A DNA stretch of 64,000 nucleotides from assembly GCF_963378075.1 (NCBI RefSeq), contig NZ_OY726394.1:1984001-2048000 (forward strand), given 5' to 3'. The DNA comes from Mycolicibacter sp. MU0083 (GTDB lineage Bacteria; Actinomycetota; Actinomycetes; Mycobacteriales; Mycobacteriaceae). Each line of letters opens with the position of its first letter. Position 1 is the first letter of the stretch. Positions 49,357 to 58,615 of the stretch are shown here, piece by piece. The notes beneath the pieces are model-generated. The model was given only the letters and a program-made list of their open reading frames with translations. It had not been told where the DNA came from and did no database searches. The position numbers and the translations under genes are program-made.

Positions 49357-51312
49357 TTAACGCTTTCGTGAGATATCGAACGGTTCGGTGGTCCCGGAGA
49401 AGGCACTGATCCGTCCGTCGTGGTCCCGCGCATCGCCGTCGTAGCGCAACCGATAGCGCCCGGAGGGGGCATCTTCGGGAACGGCCCAGGTCAAGGTGAC
49501 GGTAGATCCGCGGCGGCCGGAACGCCGCCAGCGAAACGTCGTCGACCAGTCACCGTCGTCGGCAACCGTCTGCCAGCCGTCCCCGGACTGTCGCTCCACC
49601 CGCAGATAGGTGCCACCCCGGTGCAGGTCGTTGTTGGGATAGGCGCCGGCGAACACCGCCTGCACCGTCGCACCGGGGTGATACAGCGGCTGCGGCGCCT
49701 GCAGGACGTCTCCGAATCGGTGGCCGGCGGCCGGTTCGTCGGCCACCGGCCCGCGGTGTGGCCGACGCCGGCGGCTGGGTTCGGCGGGACGACTGCCCTC
49801 GGGCACCGGCCGGCGGTCGCGGAGCGCGGTGGCCAATTCGGCCGCCACCTGCTGCAGGGCCGGTAGCTCCCAGCGGCCGAAGATGGTGCTGCCGCCTTCG
49901 TAGCGTTGTTCGTCGTATTCCTCCGGCGTGGTGACGTAGTGCAGGTAGCCGTTGCTGTAGCCGGCCACCAGGACGTCACGCAGTTCGGCGCCGACGATGT
50001 CGGCCACCGTGCGGCGCAACCGCAGCCCGGCCACGATGGTCACTTCGGCGGGAATCCCGATCAGGTACAGCTGCCCGATACGTAGCAGCTGCACCGGTCC
50101 ACCCTCGGGCATCAGCAGCGCCAACGCCCGGTTGAGCCGGATTCCCGGGCCCACTGCACCTTTCGGAGCCTGTGCGTCGCGCAGTCGCCGCGAGAGCCGG
50201 TAGACCGTGTTGGCGATCAGCCCGTCGAAGAATCGGTTGCGGCCCTGCTTGAACAGCGGGTGGAACGGGCCGGGGCCTTCGTCGGTGCCGGCCAGGGCGG
50301 CCGCTCCGGCCATCGCCGGCCCGGTGCGGTGGGTTCGGCCGTCGCCGGTGAACTCCGGCCGCACCTCGAAATCGGTCAGGTCGACATAGGTGGCGACGGC
50401 GTCGAGGCCCCCGGTGATCGGGCTGCCGTGGCCCAGCGTCAACTCGGTGGCCGCGGTCGCCTGCCGGTCGCCGATGATCCGGGTGTTCTCGAACTCGTCC
50501 TCGGTGGGGCCGCTGCCCGGACGGTGGTTGAGATTCGGCGACATGTCCCCGGAGTTCGTCTGCGCGAAGGCGGCGATGAAATCCGGTGGGGTAGTGGCCA
50601 GATAGTCGATACCGCGGTCGAGGCGCTCGCACCGGTAGGAGGCATAGCCCTTGTTGTCGCCGCTGATCAACGTGTTGCGGTTGGTCATGGAGGTGCCGTG
50701 GGTGGCGAACCAGTTCACCGCACCGACCAGTCGCCCGTCGCGTTCGATGCGCAGCAACGTGGTCTGCGGATCGATCTTGTCCGGGAAGAAGGCGCGGTCG
50801 GACTCGGGGTTGCGGGCGAAAGACGACGGCGAGCGGTTGCTGCTCGCGTCGTGCAACCGCCCGACGGCGAGGCTCAAGCTCGCCGGGGCCAGGTCGGCGT
50901 GCGCCCGGTCGACGGCCTCACAGATGCCGTCGACGATCGCGTCGAACGTCTGGTGGTGGAATCCGTGGGTATTGGAGTTGTACAACCGGTGATCGGAGTA
51001 GCCGCCCGGGCCGCAATGGGTGTGTGTCGCCGTGAGCATCACGTTGCGGAAGCTGTACAGCTCGCCGTAGGTCGCGGCCAGGCGGGCCAGCACCTCGCGG
51101 TGAATGCTCTCCAACAGCAGTGGCACCTCGCAGACCACCAACAGCAGACGGTTGTCGGTGGCAGGGTCGACGAAGACGAACGCCCGCGCCCGCAACCGGG
51201 TGTGCAGGCCATCGGTTTGTTGCGAGGCCACGCCGTAGCCGAGCATGCCGCACTCGGCGGGTTCGCCGGTGATGTCGGCGATTCCGCGGCCCACCTGATA
51301 GTCGTCTGGCAT
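49357..51312 (-). CDS. Neutral/alkaline ceramidase family protein
   Basis: A 651-residue ceramidase. The catalytic Ser258 is in AQTNSGDMSPNLN, the family NxGDVSPN motif. Zinc ligands are expected in LTATHTHCGPGG (His97, His99) and WFATHGTSMTNRN (His205). The C-terminal beta domain starts near residue 520. It hydrolyses ceramide to sphingosine and a fatty acid in other organisms. The start MPDDYQVGRG leaves no signal peptide; a longer in-frame extension to 51375 has none either. A related gene is Rv0669c in M. tuberculosis. Confidence 0.9.
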   Translation of the reverse strand: MPDDYQVGRGIADITGEPAECGMLGYGVASQQTDGLHTRLRARAFVFVDPATDNRLLLVVCEVPLLLESIHREVLARLAATYGELYSFRNVMLTATHTHCGPGGYSDHRLYNSNTHGFHHQTFDAIVDGICEAVDRAHADLAPASLSLAVGRLHDASSNRSPSSFARNPESDRAFFPDKIDPQTTLLRIERDGRLVGAVNWFATHGTSMTNRNTLISGDNKGYASYRCERLDRGIDYLATTPPDFIAAFAQTNSGDMSPNLNHRPGSGPTEDEFENTRIIGDRQATAATELTLGHGSPITGGLDAVATYVDLTDFEVRPEFTGDGRTHRTGPAMAGAAALAGTDEGPGPFHPLFKQGRNRFFDGLIANTVYRLSRRLRDAQAPKGAVGPGIRLNRALALLMPEGGPVQLLRIGQLYLIGIPAEVTIVAGLRLRRTVADIVGAELRDVLVAGYSNGYLHYVTTPEEYDEQRYEGGSTIFGRWELPALQQVAAELATALRDRRPVPEGSRPAEPSRRRRPHRGPVADEPAAGHRFGDVLQAPQPLYHPGATVQAVFAGAYPNNDLHRGGTYLRVERQSGDGWQTVADDGDWSTTFRWRRSGRRGSTVTLTWAVPEDAPSGRYRLRYDGDARDHDGRISAFSGTTEPFDISRKR

Positions 51313-51440
51313 CGGTACAGTATTCACAACCGTCTTACAGATCCCGTCGCCGACGCACCCGCCCGGTAACTTCACCGCGCCCGGCCCCGCTGCTAGTCTT
51401 CGATGGCTGCCGGCGCCGGGTTGCGTCCACTGATTGCCGG

Positions 51441-52793
51441 ATGGTCTCGGCGGGGCCGCACCCCATGGCAGTCAGGACCAGCGGAGCCCACCGGCGAAAG
51501 AGTGTTGTGCGCAGCGGAGAGATCAAGGCCCTGACCGGGCTTCGCATCATCGCCGCGGTGTGGGTCGTGTTGTTCCACTTCCGGCCACTGCTGCGCCTGG
51601 CATCACCCGACCTCAGCGATGCACTCGCGCCGGTGCTGGACCGTGGCGCCCAGGGCGTCGACCTGTTCTTCATCCTCAGTGGCTTCGTGCTGACCTGGAA
51701 CTACCTGGAACGCATGGGGGAGTCCTTCTCGGCGCGCGCCACCGTGCATTTCCTGTGGTTGCGGCTGGCCCGGGTGTGGCCGATCTACCTGGTCACCCTG
51801 CACTTGGCGTTGCTCTGGGTGATCTTCACACTGCACGTCGGGCATGTCCCGACCGAGGATCTGAGCCGGTTCAACGCGATCAGCTACGTACGGCAGGTGC
51901 TGTTGGTGCAGTTGTGGTTCGAACCGTTCTTCGACGGATCGAGTTGGGACGGGCCGGCCTGGTCCATCAGTGCCGAATGGCTGGCGTACCTGTTGTTCGC
52001 GGTAATGGTGCTGGCCGTCTACCGGATGATGCGGGTCACCTCGGCGCGCGGGCTGGCCGCCCTGGCCATCATCGCCTCATTGCCGCCGCTGCTGTTGTTG
52101 CTGGCGACCGGCCAGTTCTACACCCCGTGGAGCTGGTTGCCGCGCATCGTCATGCAGTTCACCGCGGGGGCGCTGGCCTGCGCCGCGGTACGCAAACTGG
52201 AACTCGGCCACGGCGCGGCGCAGCTGGGCGACCGGGTCCGCCGTACCGCGGGATACGCCTCCGTATTGCTCGTCGCCGCGATCGGCGGCGTCCTCTACTA
52301 CTTCGACGGCCACCCCATCTCCGGGCTCTACGACAGCGGCGGCCTGGTCGACGTGCTGTTCGTGCCGCTGGTGATGGCTCTGGCGATCGGCACCGGGAGC
52401 CTGCCCGCTCTGCTGTCCACTCGCGTGATGGTCTACGGCGGTCAGATCTCGTTCTGCCTGTATATGGTGCATGAGCTGGTGCATACGTCCTGGAATTGGG
52501 CGGCACTGCAATTCGAGATCGGGTGGGACGAGGGGGTACCGCAGGCGAAGTGGATGGTGGGTGGACTGCTGGCGGCGGCAACGCTGTTGTCCATGCTGCT
52601 GTTCCACACCGTCGAAGAACCCGGCCGCCACTGGATGCGCCGGATGATCGGCGCCCGGGCGGATTCGGCACAAGTCACCCCGGCGGACGATCCGCTGGCC
52701 GTCGACCCGCCGGTATCGGAGAATCCCGATCACCCGAGCGACGACGTCGACGACGACGAGCGAGCATCGACCGTTCCGGCTACTGTGCGCTGA
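51441..52793 (+). CDS. Acyltransferase-3 (OafA/YrhL-like) membrane protein
   Basis: A 450-residue acyltransferase-3 with about ten transmembrane helices. IKALTGLRIIAAVWVVLFHFRPLL carries the catalytic His (FHF/RxxxH-type) and DLFFILSGFVLTWNYL is the second family block. DGPAWSISAEWLAYLLF is the third. It has no fused SGNH domain; a separate SGNH gene follows after 20 bp. ATGs at 51441 and 51465 are both possible. A TAGTCT hexamer lies at 51394-51399. Confidence 0.9.
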   Translation: MVSAGPHPMAVRTSGAHRRKSVVRSGEIKALTGLRIIAAVWVVLFHFRPLLRLASPDLSDALAPVLDRGAQGVDLFFILSGFVLTWNYLERMGESFSARATVHFLWLRLARVWPIYLVTLHLALLWVIFTLHVGHVPTEDLSRFNAISYVRQVLLVQLWFEPFFDGSSWDGPAWSISAEWLAYLLFAVMVLAVYRMMRVTSARGLAALAIIASLPPLLLLLATGQFYTPWSWLPRIVMQFTAGALACAAVRKLELGHGAAQLGDRVRRTAGYASVLLVAAIGGVLYYFDGHPISGLYDSGGLVDVLFVPLVMALAIGTGSLPALLSTRVMVYGGQISFCLYMVHELVHTSWNWAALQFEIGWDEGVPQAKWMVGGLLAAATLLSMLLFHTVEEPGRHWMRRMIGARADSAQVTPADDPLAVDPPVSENPDHPSDDVDDDERASTVPATVR

Positions 52794-52813
52794 GTCGATA
52801 GGGGGAAGTGAGC

Positions 52814-53527
52814 GTGAGTCGGGTGAGTAGGTTTGCCGTGTCGTTGGTGGCCGTGGCCGTCACTGCAGCGGCGGGGACCGGGTACTTGTGCCGCGACCGG
52901 GAATCGACGCGCCACTACGACACGGTGCCGTTGAGTTCCTCACCGAATCGGATCGCGGTGATCGGTGACTCCTACACCTCCGGGTACGAGAACACCGGCC
53001 GTGGCGCGGCGAACTGGACCGAGCGCGCGTGGCAGACCTTGGCCGGACGCGGGGTCTACGTCAGCGCCGACGTCGCGGCCGAGGGCGGCGCCGGGTACGG
53101 CGTGCGTGGTAATCGTGGCGACCTGTTCGGCGACCTGACCTCGCGCGCCGTGCAACCCGATGACGCACTGGTGGTGTTCTTCGGGTCCCGTAACGACCAA
53201 GACGTCGACCCCGGCCAGCTGAGCAGACTGGTCGCCGACACCTTGGGATTGGCCCGCCGGACCACCCCCGGGGCGCGGATCCTGGTGATCGGGCCGCCCT
53301 GGCCCACCGCCGACGTACCGGCCAATGTGTGGCGGATCCGCGATGTGCTCAGCGCCGAGGCCCGCGTCGTCGGCGCAGATTTCATCGATCCGCTCGCCGA
53401 GCGTTGGTTCGTCGGCCGGCCGGATCTGATCGGTCCGGACGGCGTGCACCCCACCGATTCCGGGCACGCCTATATGGCAGAGAAGATCGTGCCGCTGATC
53501 GCGGGACAGTTGCCCAAGCGGACCTGA
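52814..53527 (+). CDS. Exported SGNH/GDSL hydrolase
   Basis: A 237-residue hydrolase with an N-terminal hydrophobic segment (about 8-24), so exported or anchored. VIGDSYTSGYENTG carries the Ser (Ser53), FFGSRNDQD the block III Asn, and GPDGVHPTDSGH the Asp-His pair. The order acyltransferase-3 then SGNH resembles Rv0517-Rv0518. The GTG at 52814 sits 8 nt after GGGGGAA; the GTG at 52808 is too close to it. Confidence 0.88.
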   Translation: MSRVSRFAVSLVAVAVTAAAGTGYLCRDRESTRHYDTVPLSSSPNRIAVIGDSYTSGYENTGRGAANWTERAWQTLAGRGVYVSADVAAEGGAGYGVRGNRGDLFGDLTSRAVQPDDALVVFFGSRNDQDVDPGQLSRLVADTLGLARRTTPGARILVIGPPWPTADVPANVWRIRDVLSAEARVVGADFIDPLAERWFVGRPDLIGPDGVHPTDSGHAYMAEKIVPLIAGQLPKRT

Positions 53528-53539
53528 CCGGCGCAGCCG

Positions 53540-53797
53540 CTAGTACAGCCAGATCCCGATCACTGTCGCCACCAACAACAGGGTGACCGTCGAATGGATG
53601 AGCAGCTGCATGAAATATATTCGCGAATAAGCTGATTCATCGAACCCCGGATACGGGTGCGCCCCCGCTCCGTCGCTGGTGACGTAACGGACGGGAGTCT
53701 CGCGGTACAGCTTCGGAATCGAAAAGATCTGCCGCGCAACGATGATCGTGGGGATCAAGGCCCGGGGACGTATTCTCCTGCGCACTGCGGTCACCAT
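53540..53797 (-). CDS. Small membrane protein of unknown function
   Basis: An 85-residue protein with a basic N-terminus (RRRIRPRALIPT), a soluble middle and one C-terminal transmembrane helix (LLIHSTVTLLLVATVIGIWLY). No family recognised. The frame is compact between convergent and codirectional neighbours, and GAGG lies immediately before the ATG. Confidence 0.6.
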   Translation of the reverse strand: MVTAVRRRIRPRALIPTIIVARQIFSIPKLYRETPVRYVTSDGAGAHPYPGFDESAYSRIYFMQLLIHSTVTLLLVATVIGIWLY

Positions 53798-53928
53798 CCT
53801 CGTGTCTCGTTGCCGATGTGATGGATCGCTGCCTTAGCGGTCTCGGGCCGGGGGCTACCACCTTCTTACCGTGCTCCCGCGGGAGTTGGGTTTCCCCGAG
53901 ATCAAATCTGCGTATCCGGCGTGCGGTC

Positions 53929-54576
53929 TTATTCGGGCCAAGCGTTGCCGAGGATCAGGTCCGCGAAGTCGGCACGTACGAACGCCGGATCGAAATGCGC
54001 AAGAACGTCGTCGTTCATGGTGCCGAACGTGGAGTGCGGACGATGTTTCATACCGTCGTTGAACGCGGCCAGAATGCACTTCTTGAAGTTCGGGCGGGGG
54101 TGAACAGCGGTGACGGCCGAGATCTCTTCGGAGGCCAGATCATCCAGGCCGATACCGAGTACGTCGGTCTCGACCCCGGCGGTGACCAGGGCGATCTCGG
54201 GGTCGAGGAATTCCGGGATCCCAGGGGTGGTGTGTAAGGCGATCGCGAGCCACACCTTGTCGGCGTGGGCCTTCTCGATGCCGCGCTGTGACAGGAAGTC
54301 CCGGGCCGCGCCGGCGCCGTCCACTTCGAAACGCACGGTCGAGGTCCGGTAGGGCTCCGTGAGACCCAGATCGTGGAACATCGCGCCCGCATAGAGCAGT
54401 TCCGGATCCGGCTGCAGTCCGCGCAGTCGGCCTTGCAGGGCACCGAACAGGAACACCCGCCGGGAATGGTTGAACAACAGGTCGTCTTCGCGGTCTCGGA
54501 TGAACTCGGTGATCTCGCGGGTCAACGCCGTGTCGGGAATCGCGATGTCGGCGATAGTCTCGATCGAGCTGGTCAT
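53929..54576 (-). CDS. HD-domain hydrolase (cyanamide hydratase-like)
   Basis: A 215-residue metal-dependent HD protein. NHSRRVFLFG supplies the first His and LYAGAMFHDLGLTEPYR the HD pair; WLAIALHTTPGIPEFLDPEIALVTAGVETDV matches the Ddi2-type cyanamide hydratase branch. The substrate is uncertain. AAGGAGATGCGACC precedes the ATG and decides the start. It is divergent from a GlxA-type regulator, which probably controls it. Confidence 0.85.
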   Translation of the reverse strand: MTSSIETIADIAIPDTALTREITEFIRDREDDLLFNHSRRVFLFGALQGRLRGLQPDPELLYAGAMFHDLGLTEPYRTSTVRFEVDGAGAARDFLSQRGIEKAHADKVWLAIALHTTPGIPEFLDPEIALVTAGVETDVLGIGLDDLASEEISAVTAVHPRPNFKKCILAAFNDGMKHRPHSTFGTMNDDVLAHFDPAFVRADFADLILGNAWPE

Positions 54577-54603
54577 GGTCGCATCTCCTTGGTCGGGGTC
54601 ATT

Positions 54604-54669
54604 CCCAGCCTGGGTGTGTCCGGCCGGATGCACAGCCGGTGATCGTGCCGTCTTTCCCACGGAATGGGA
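54604..54669. promoter_or_regulatory. Two CCCA...TGGG palindromes between the HD hydrolase and its divergent regulator
   Basis: CCCAG-C-CTGGG (54604-54614) and TCCCA-CGGAA-TGGGA (54655-54669) share the same half-site within a 116-bp divergent region. They are candidates for operators of the GlxA-type regulator. No known consensus is claimed. Confidence 0.35.
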
Positions 54670-54692
54670 CACCCCGGCGCGATAATCAGCGG

Positions 54693-55667
54693 GTGACGGA
54701 ACCGACGGCGTATCCGCGGGTCGTGGTCATCGTCGTCTTCGACCAGGTCACCATGCTCGACGTGGCCGGTGCCGCCGAGGTGTTCGTGGAAGCCAACAGA
54801 TTCGGCGCGGACTACCGGGTCACGATCGCCTCGATCGACGGTGCCGACGTGACCTCATCGATCGGAGCCCGGCTGGGCGTCACCGACCGCATCGCGGCCG
54901 TCGATCACGTCGACACGGTGATGGTCGCCGGCAGTGACCATCTTGCCCGCCGGCCGATCGATCCGGAGCTGGTCGACGCGGTGCGCGCGATCGCGGGCCG
55001 ATCCCGCCGCACCGCGTCGATCTGCACGGGGTCGTTCATCCTCGCCCAGGCCGGCCTGCTCAGCGGTAGACGGGCCACCACGCACTGGCACGACGCCCGA
55101 CTGTTCGCCAGAGCGTTCCCGGACATCACCGTTGAGCCCGACGCACTGTTCATCCGGGACGGGGACGTCTTCACATCGGCCGGGATCTCCTCCGGTATCG
55201 ACCTGGCGCTGGCCCTTGTCGAGCTCGACTACGGCAGCAAGCTGGTGCGCGAGGTCGCGCGCTGGCTGGTCGTCTACCTCAAGCGCGCCGGCGGCCAATC
55301 GCAATTCTCGGTGCTGGTCGAGGCCGACCCGCCGCCGCAATCGGTACTGCGCAACGTCACCGACGCCATCGTGGCCGACCCCGCCGCCGACCACAGCGTG
55401 CAGAGTCTTGCCCGGCGGGCCGCGGTGAGCAAGCGCCAACTGACGCGGCTGTTCGTGGCCGAGCTCGGGACCACCCCGGCGCGCTACGTCGAAGCGATCC
55501 GCATCGACGCGGCCCGGGCGGCCCTCGACGCCGGCCACACCGTCACCGATACCGCACATCGGGCCGGATTCGGCAGCGCCGAAACGCTGCGGCGGGTGTT
55601 CACCGCGCACTTCGGTCTGTCGCCGAAGGCGTACCGGGACCGCTTCCGCACCGCTGCGGGCGGTTGA
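54693..55667 (+). CDS. GlxA-type AraC-family transcriptional regulator
   Basis: A 324-residue regulator with an N-terminal DJ-1/PfpI-like domain (about 8-180; TASICTGSFILAQAGLLSGRRATTHW holds the conserved Cys) and a C-terminal AraC helix-turn-helix pair (about 225-320; SLARRAAVSKRQLTRLF and AHRAGFGSAETLRRVFTAHFGLSPKAYR). Such proteins sense small ligands. The GTG start is inferred from the family N-terminus. It diverges from the HD hydrolase. Confidence 0.9.
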   Translation: MTEPTAYPRVVVIVVFDQVTMLDVAGAAEVFVEANRFGADYRVTIASIDGADVTSSIGARLGVTDRIAAVDHVDTVMVAGSDHLARRPIDPELVDAVRAIAGRSRRTASICTGSFILAQAGLLSGRRATTHWHDARLFARAFPDITVEPDALFIRDGDVFTSAGISSGIDLALALVELDYGSKLVREVARWLVVYLKRAGGQSQFSVLVEADPPPQSVLRNVTDAIVADPAADHSVQSLARRAAVSKRQLTRLFVAELGTTPARYVEAIRIDAARAALDAGHTVTDTAHRAGFGSAETLRRVFTAHFGLSPKAYRDRFRTAAGG

Positions 55668-55689
55668 CGACGCCTTCGGCGGTAGCGGA

Positions 55690-57990
55690 TCAGTCCTGTT
55701 TCCCGATCAGCTTGCCGAGCGCGACCCGGTCCGGTGCCAGCAGTTCGTCGATGCGGGGTTGGTTCACATCCGCGACGATGATCTCGCCGACTTCCTGGTT
55801 GACGCTGCTGAAAATGCCCTGTTGCTTCATCTTCTCGGTCTGGTACAGGTTGTCCTGAGTGGGCGTGACGTAATGCACCGCCGCGGCCTTGAACCGGTGT
55901 ACCAGCCACAGATGCGTCAACGTCATCAGCCGCTTCTGCCGGAACTTCTCGGCGAAGGTGTTCTGGTCGCGCACCGTCAAGATGCTGCGCCCGTGTCGGT
56001 CCTTGATCGGGTCCACGATCACGTTGGCCAGCTTGTCGTCGCCTTCGCCGTAGATGCCCAGCTCCAGCACATCGGATCCCGGGCGCGTCGGCCGCAGCTG
56101 CACCCGCAGCTTCTCGCCGAGTTGGTAGTGCTCGGCCCACAGCGCCAGCCAGTCCTCCAGCAGCTTCTTGGGCACCTCGGTCTGTACCAGGTGCTGATGC
56201 TGGGTGGAGCCGGCACCCATCGCCTTTGTGGTGGCGGTACGGCCCGACGACGCAGCCAGTGCGGCGTCGCTGCGCGGGCCGCCGACCAGGGTCTGCGGTG
56301 TGCGGTATGGAGATTCGACCAACCGCATCTTGCGTTGCAACCGGGCCAGCGCCAGCATGCCGTCCTGCAACAGGGTGGCCGCGAACTCTTCGGACGCCAC
56401 GCCGTCGACCTGATGGCCGCCATAGGTGATGAAGTTGAAGACGAACCCCATCTTGCCGAGTTCAGCCGGGAACGCCCGCATCTCGTCGTCGGTCATACCG
56501 GTGGTGTCCCAGTTGAACGAGGGGGACAGGTTGTAGGCCAGCATCTGGTCGGGGTACACCGCATGGATCGCTTCGGCGAACTCCCGCGCATCGGCCAGAT
56601 CGGCGGTCTTGGTCTCCATCCACAGCAGGTCGGCGAACGGTGCGGCGGCCAGCGACTTGGCGATCGCATAGGGGATGCCGCCGCGCACCTGGAAGTACCC
56701 TTCCGGGGTCTTGGCGCGTTCGCAGTCCCAACCGGGGTCGGCGTTGAGTTCGGCGGCCTTCTCCCGGGCGGTGTACAGCGGTGCCCGCGCGGCGAATTCG
56801 CGCCACTGCGCCGCGGTCATCTCTTTCGGCTCGCCTTCGCGTTCGGCGAAGTCCAGCATCTCGGCGACCGCATCCCCGAAGGTCATCAGCCCGGCATCGT
56901 TCTGCCACGCCTCGACGAACTTCGATTCGACCTCGTCGAAGATGCTGTCGACGGACGTCCGGCCATCGTTACGCCACCCGGCAGCGGCCTCGGTGATCAG
57001 CGCTGTGATCCCGTTGCGCTCCAGCCAGGCGTCCGCGGCGGCGTACTCGCCCTCGGCCAGCGCGTAGAGCAGGTGACCGTTGATATCGGTGACCCCGGCG
57101 TTGAAGAACTGGCGGGTCATCGCCAGGAAGCACGCCTTGTATGCCGGAATCTTCAGGTTGGTGGTCCCCAAGATGAACGGTTGGTCACGCTCGTCGCCGC
57201 GGCTCTCGACCAGGTTGGCGGCCTCGGCGTCGGTACGCGCCACGATGATCCCGGGCACGCCCATCAGGTCCAGTTGGAACCGGGCGGTGTTCAACCGCTT
57301 GATCTGCTCGTCGGAGGGCACCAGCACCTTGCCGCCCTGGTGACCGCATTTCTTGGTGCCGGGGCGCTGGTCCTCGATGTGGTAGCCGGGAACACCGGAC
57401 TCCACGAATCTGCGAATCAGGTTGCGAACGTGGGGATCACCGCCGTGCCCGGTGTCGGCATCGGCGATGATGAACGGCCGGTAGTCCACCGCGGGAGTGG
57501 CGGCGCGCTGCTCCTCGGTCATCTGCAGTCTCAGGTACTGCTGATTGCGATCGGCGGTCAGCAGGGCGCGCACCAGTCCGGCGGCCTCGTCGGGTACCTG
57601 GCTCAGCGGGTAACTGGCCAGGTCCGGGCCCGGGTCTTCGTTGATGGAGCCCTTCGCGGAGGTGGCCCAGCCACCCAGGTAGATACCCTCGATCCCGATC
57701 CGCTTCATCACCACCGCTTGGCCGGGCGAATACGGGCCGAACGTGGTGATGCTCTTCTTCGCGGCGAACAGTTCGCGCAACCGCGCATAGAACGCGGTGG
57801 CCGCCTCGCGCGCGATCGGGTAGTCGGTGGGGATGGTGCCGCGCTGCTCGACGACCTGGCGGGCACTGTAGAGCCGGGTGATGCCGTCGAAACGCGGACT
57901 GTCGAAGTACTTCTGGATGGCGGCGATGTCGGCGTCGACATCACGTACCGGTGCTGCGCTCGCTGTCGGATTCGTCTCGGTTGTCGCCAT
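55690..57990 (-). CDS. aceA: Isocitrate lyase, long form (AceA2)
   Basis: A 766-residue isocitrate lyase of the long mycobacterial type, which is split into aceAa/aceAb in some M. tuberculosis strains but intact here. The catalytic motif KKCGH is at 213-217. [22 protein letters not shown] binds metal, [12 protein letters not shown] is the second active-site block, and the C-terminal 150 residues are the extra domain of this form. It is the first enzyme of the glyoxylate shunt and also a methylisocitrate lyase in M. tuberculosis. GAAAGGGAGCG precedes the ATG. Confidence 0.96.
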   Translation of the reverse strand: MATTETNPTASAAPVRDVDADIAAIQKYFDSPRFDGITRLYSARQVVEQRGTIPTDYPIAREAATAFYARLRELFAAKKSITTFGPYSPGQAVVMKRIGIEGIYLGGWATSAKGSINEDPGPDLASYPLSQVPDEAAGLVRALLTADRNQQYLRLQMTEEQRAATPAVDYRPFIIADADTGHGGDPHVRNLIRRFVESGVPGYHIEDQRPGTKKCGHQGGKVLVPSDEQIKRLNTARFQLDLMGVPGIIVARTDAEAANLVESRGDERDQPFILGTTNLKIPAYKACFLAMTRQFFNAGVTDINGHLLYALAEGEYAAADAWLERNGITALITEAAAGWRNDGRTSVDSIFDEVESKFVEAWQNDAGLMTFGDAVAEMLDFAEREGEPKEMTAAQWREFAARAPLYTAREKAAELNADPGWDCERAKTPEGYFQVRGGIPYAIAKSLAAAPFADLLWMETKTADLADAREFAEAIHAVYPDQMLAYNLSPSFNWDTTGMTDDEMRAFPAELGKMGFVFNFITYGGHQVDGVASEEFAATLLQDGMLALARLQRKMRLVESPYRTPQTLVGGPRSDAALAASSGRTATTKAMGAGSTQHQHLVQTEVPKKLLEDWLALWAEHYQLGEKLRVQLRPTRPGSDVLELGIYGEGDDKLANVIVDPIKDRHGRSILTVRDQNTFAEKFRQKRLMTLTHLWLVHRFKAAAVHYVTPTQDNLYQTEKMKQQGIFSSVNQEVGEIIVADVNQPRIDELLAPDRVALGKLIGKQD

Positions 57991-58075
57991 GGAATGTCGC
58001 TCCCTTTCGCGCGGGCCCAGCGTGCTTCCTCCCCGTATTGTGCCGCCGTAGCCTGAGCGATAGTTCGTTTTCGAC

Positions 58076-58088
58076 CGACAACTTGTCG
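58076..58088. promoter_or_regulatory. Palindrome upstream of aceA2
   Basis: CGACAA-C-TTGTCG, a perfect 13-bp palindrome 86 bp upstream of the aceA2 start in the 171-bp divergent gap. No regulator is assigned. Confidence 0.3.
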
Positions 58089-58147
58089 AGTTCGCGCCCG
58101 GGTCCGGGAAGTCGCGTGAACCTATCGGATTCGTGCGACCGGATGAC

Positions 58148-58153
58148 TAAGCT
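58148..58153 (+). promoter_or_regulatory. -10 hexamer of a leaderless small membrane-protein transcript
   Basis: TAAGCT, then 8 nt, then the ATG at 58162. Confidence 0.35.
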
Positions 58154-58161
58154 CGAGGTCT

Positions 58162-58527
58162 ATGACGTCCCGGTCGAGCGGGTGGGGGCAGCACGGGCAC
58201 CAGTGGCCGCAGCAGATGGTGCTCGGCCGCTGGGCGGCGCGTCGGATGAGCCGCCGTTTCGCCGGGGTCGGCGTTCGGATACCACCGGCGCGCCTGCGGC
58301 AGATGGCGGTCGATGCACCGCTGGCCTCGCCGGAGTCGATCGATTTCGCGTTCGCGCTGGCCGCCACGGAGATCAAGCAGGAGCAGCGCCTGGCCCGGGC
58401 GCGTCGAAACCGTCGCCGCCTGGTCAACGCGCTGATCGTGACGGGGCTGATGCTCGCCGCCCTCAACGTGCTGATCTGCATGGGCTACCTCTTCATCAGC
58501 CTGGCGCTGCGCGAACCGGTCATGTGA
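58162..58527 (+). CDS. Small membrane protein of unknown function
   Basis: A 121-residue protein. The first 75 residues are soluble and basic (MVLGRWAARRMSRRFAGVGVR), followed by a cluster ARARRNRRRL and one transmembrane helix (ALIVTGLMLAALNVLICMGYLFISLAL). No family recognised. It lies between aceA2 (divergent) and the FAAL gene, whose own operator and -10 follow its stop. Confidence 0.65.
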   Translation: MTSRSSGWGQHGHQWPQQMVLGRWAARRMSRRFAGVGVRIPPARLRQMAVDAPLASPESIDFAFALAATEIKQEQRLARARRNRRRLVNALIVTGLMLAALNVLICMGYLFISLALREPVM

Positions 58528-58553
58528 TCGTTGCCCGGGTCAACTCCGTTGTG

Positions 58554-58569
58554 GTCAAACCTGTTTGAC
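58554..58569 (+). promoter_or_regulatory. 16-bp palindromic operator candidate before the FAAL gene
   Basis: GTCAAACCTGTTTGAC: a perfect 7-bp inverted repeat with a 2-bp centre, the size of a TetR-type operator. It lies 33 bp upstream of the FAAL -10 hexamer. The regulator is unknown. Confidence 0.55.
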
Positions 58570-58602
58570 GTCGTCCTATCGGATCTGGCCTGGCCGGCGA
58601 CT

Positions 58603-58608
58603 TAGACT
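58603..58608 (+). promoter_or_regulatory. -10 hexamer of a leaderless FAAL transcript
   Basis: TAGACT, then 7 nt, then the ATG at 58616. No Shine-Dalgarno is visible. Confidence 0.5.
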
Positions 58609-58615
58609 GCGTGGC

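Noticed and set aside
53874..53885. CTCCCGCGGGAG palindrome as a terminator of the HD gene
   Set aside because: It has no loop and no T-run; it could be an operator, but nothing supports that.
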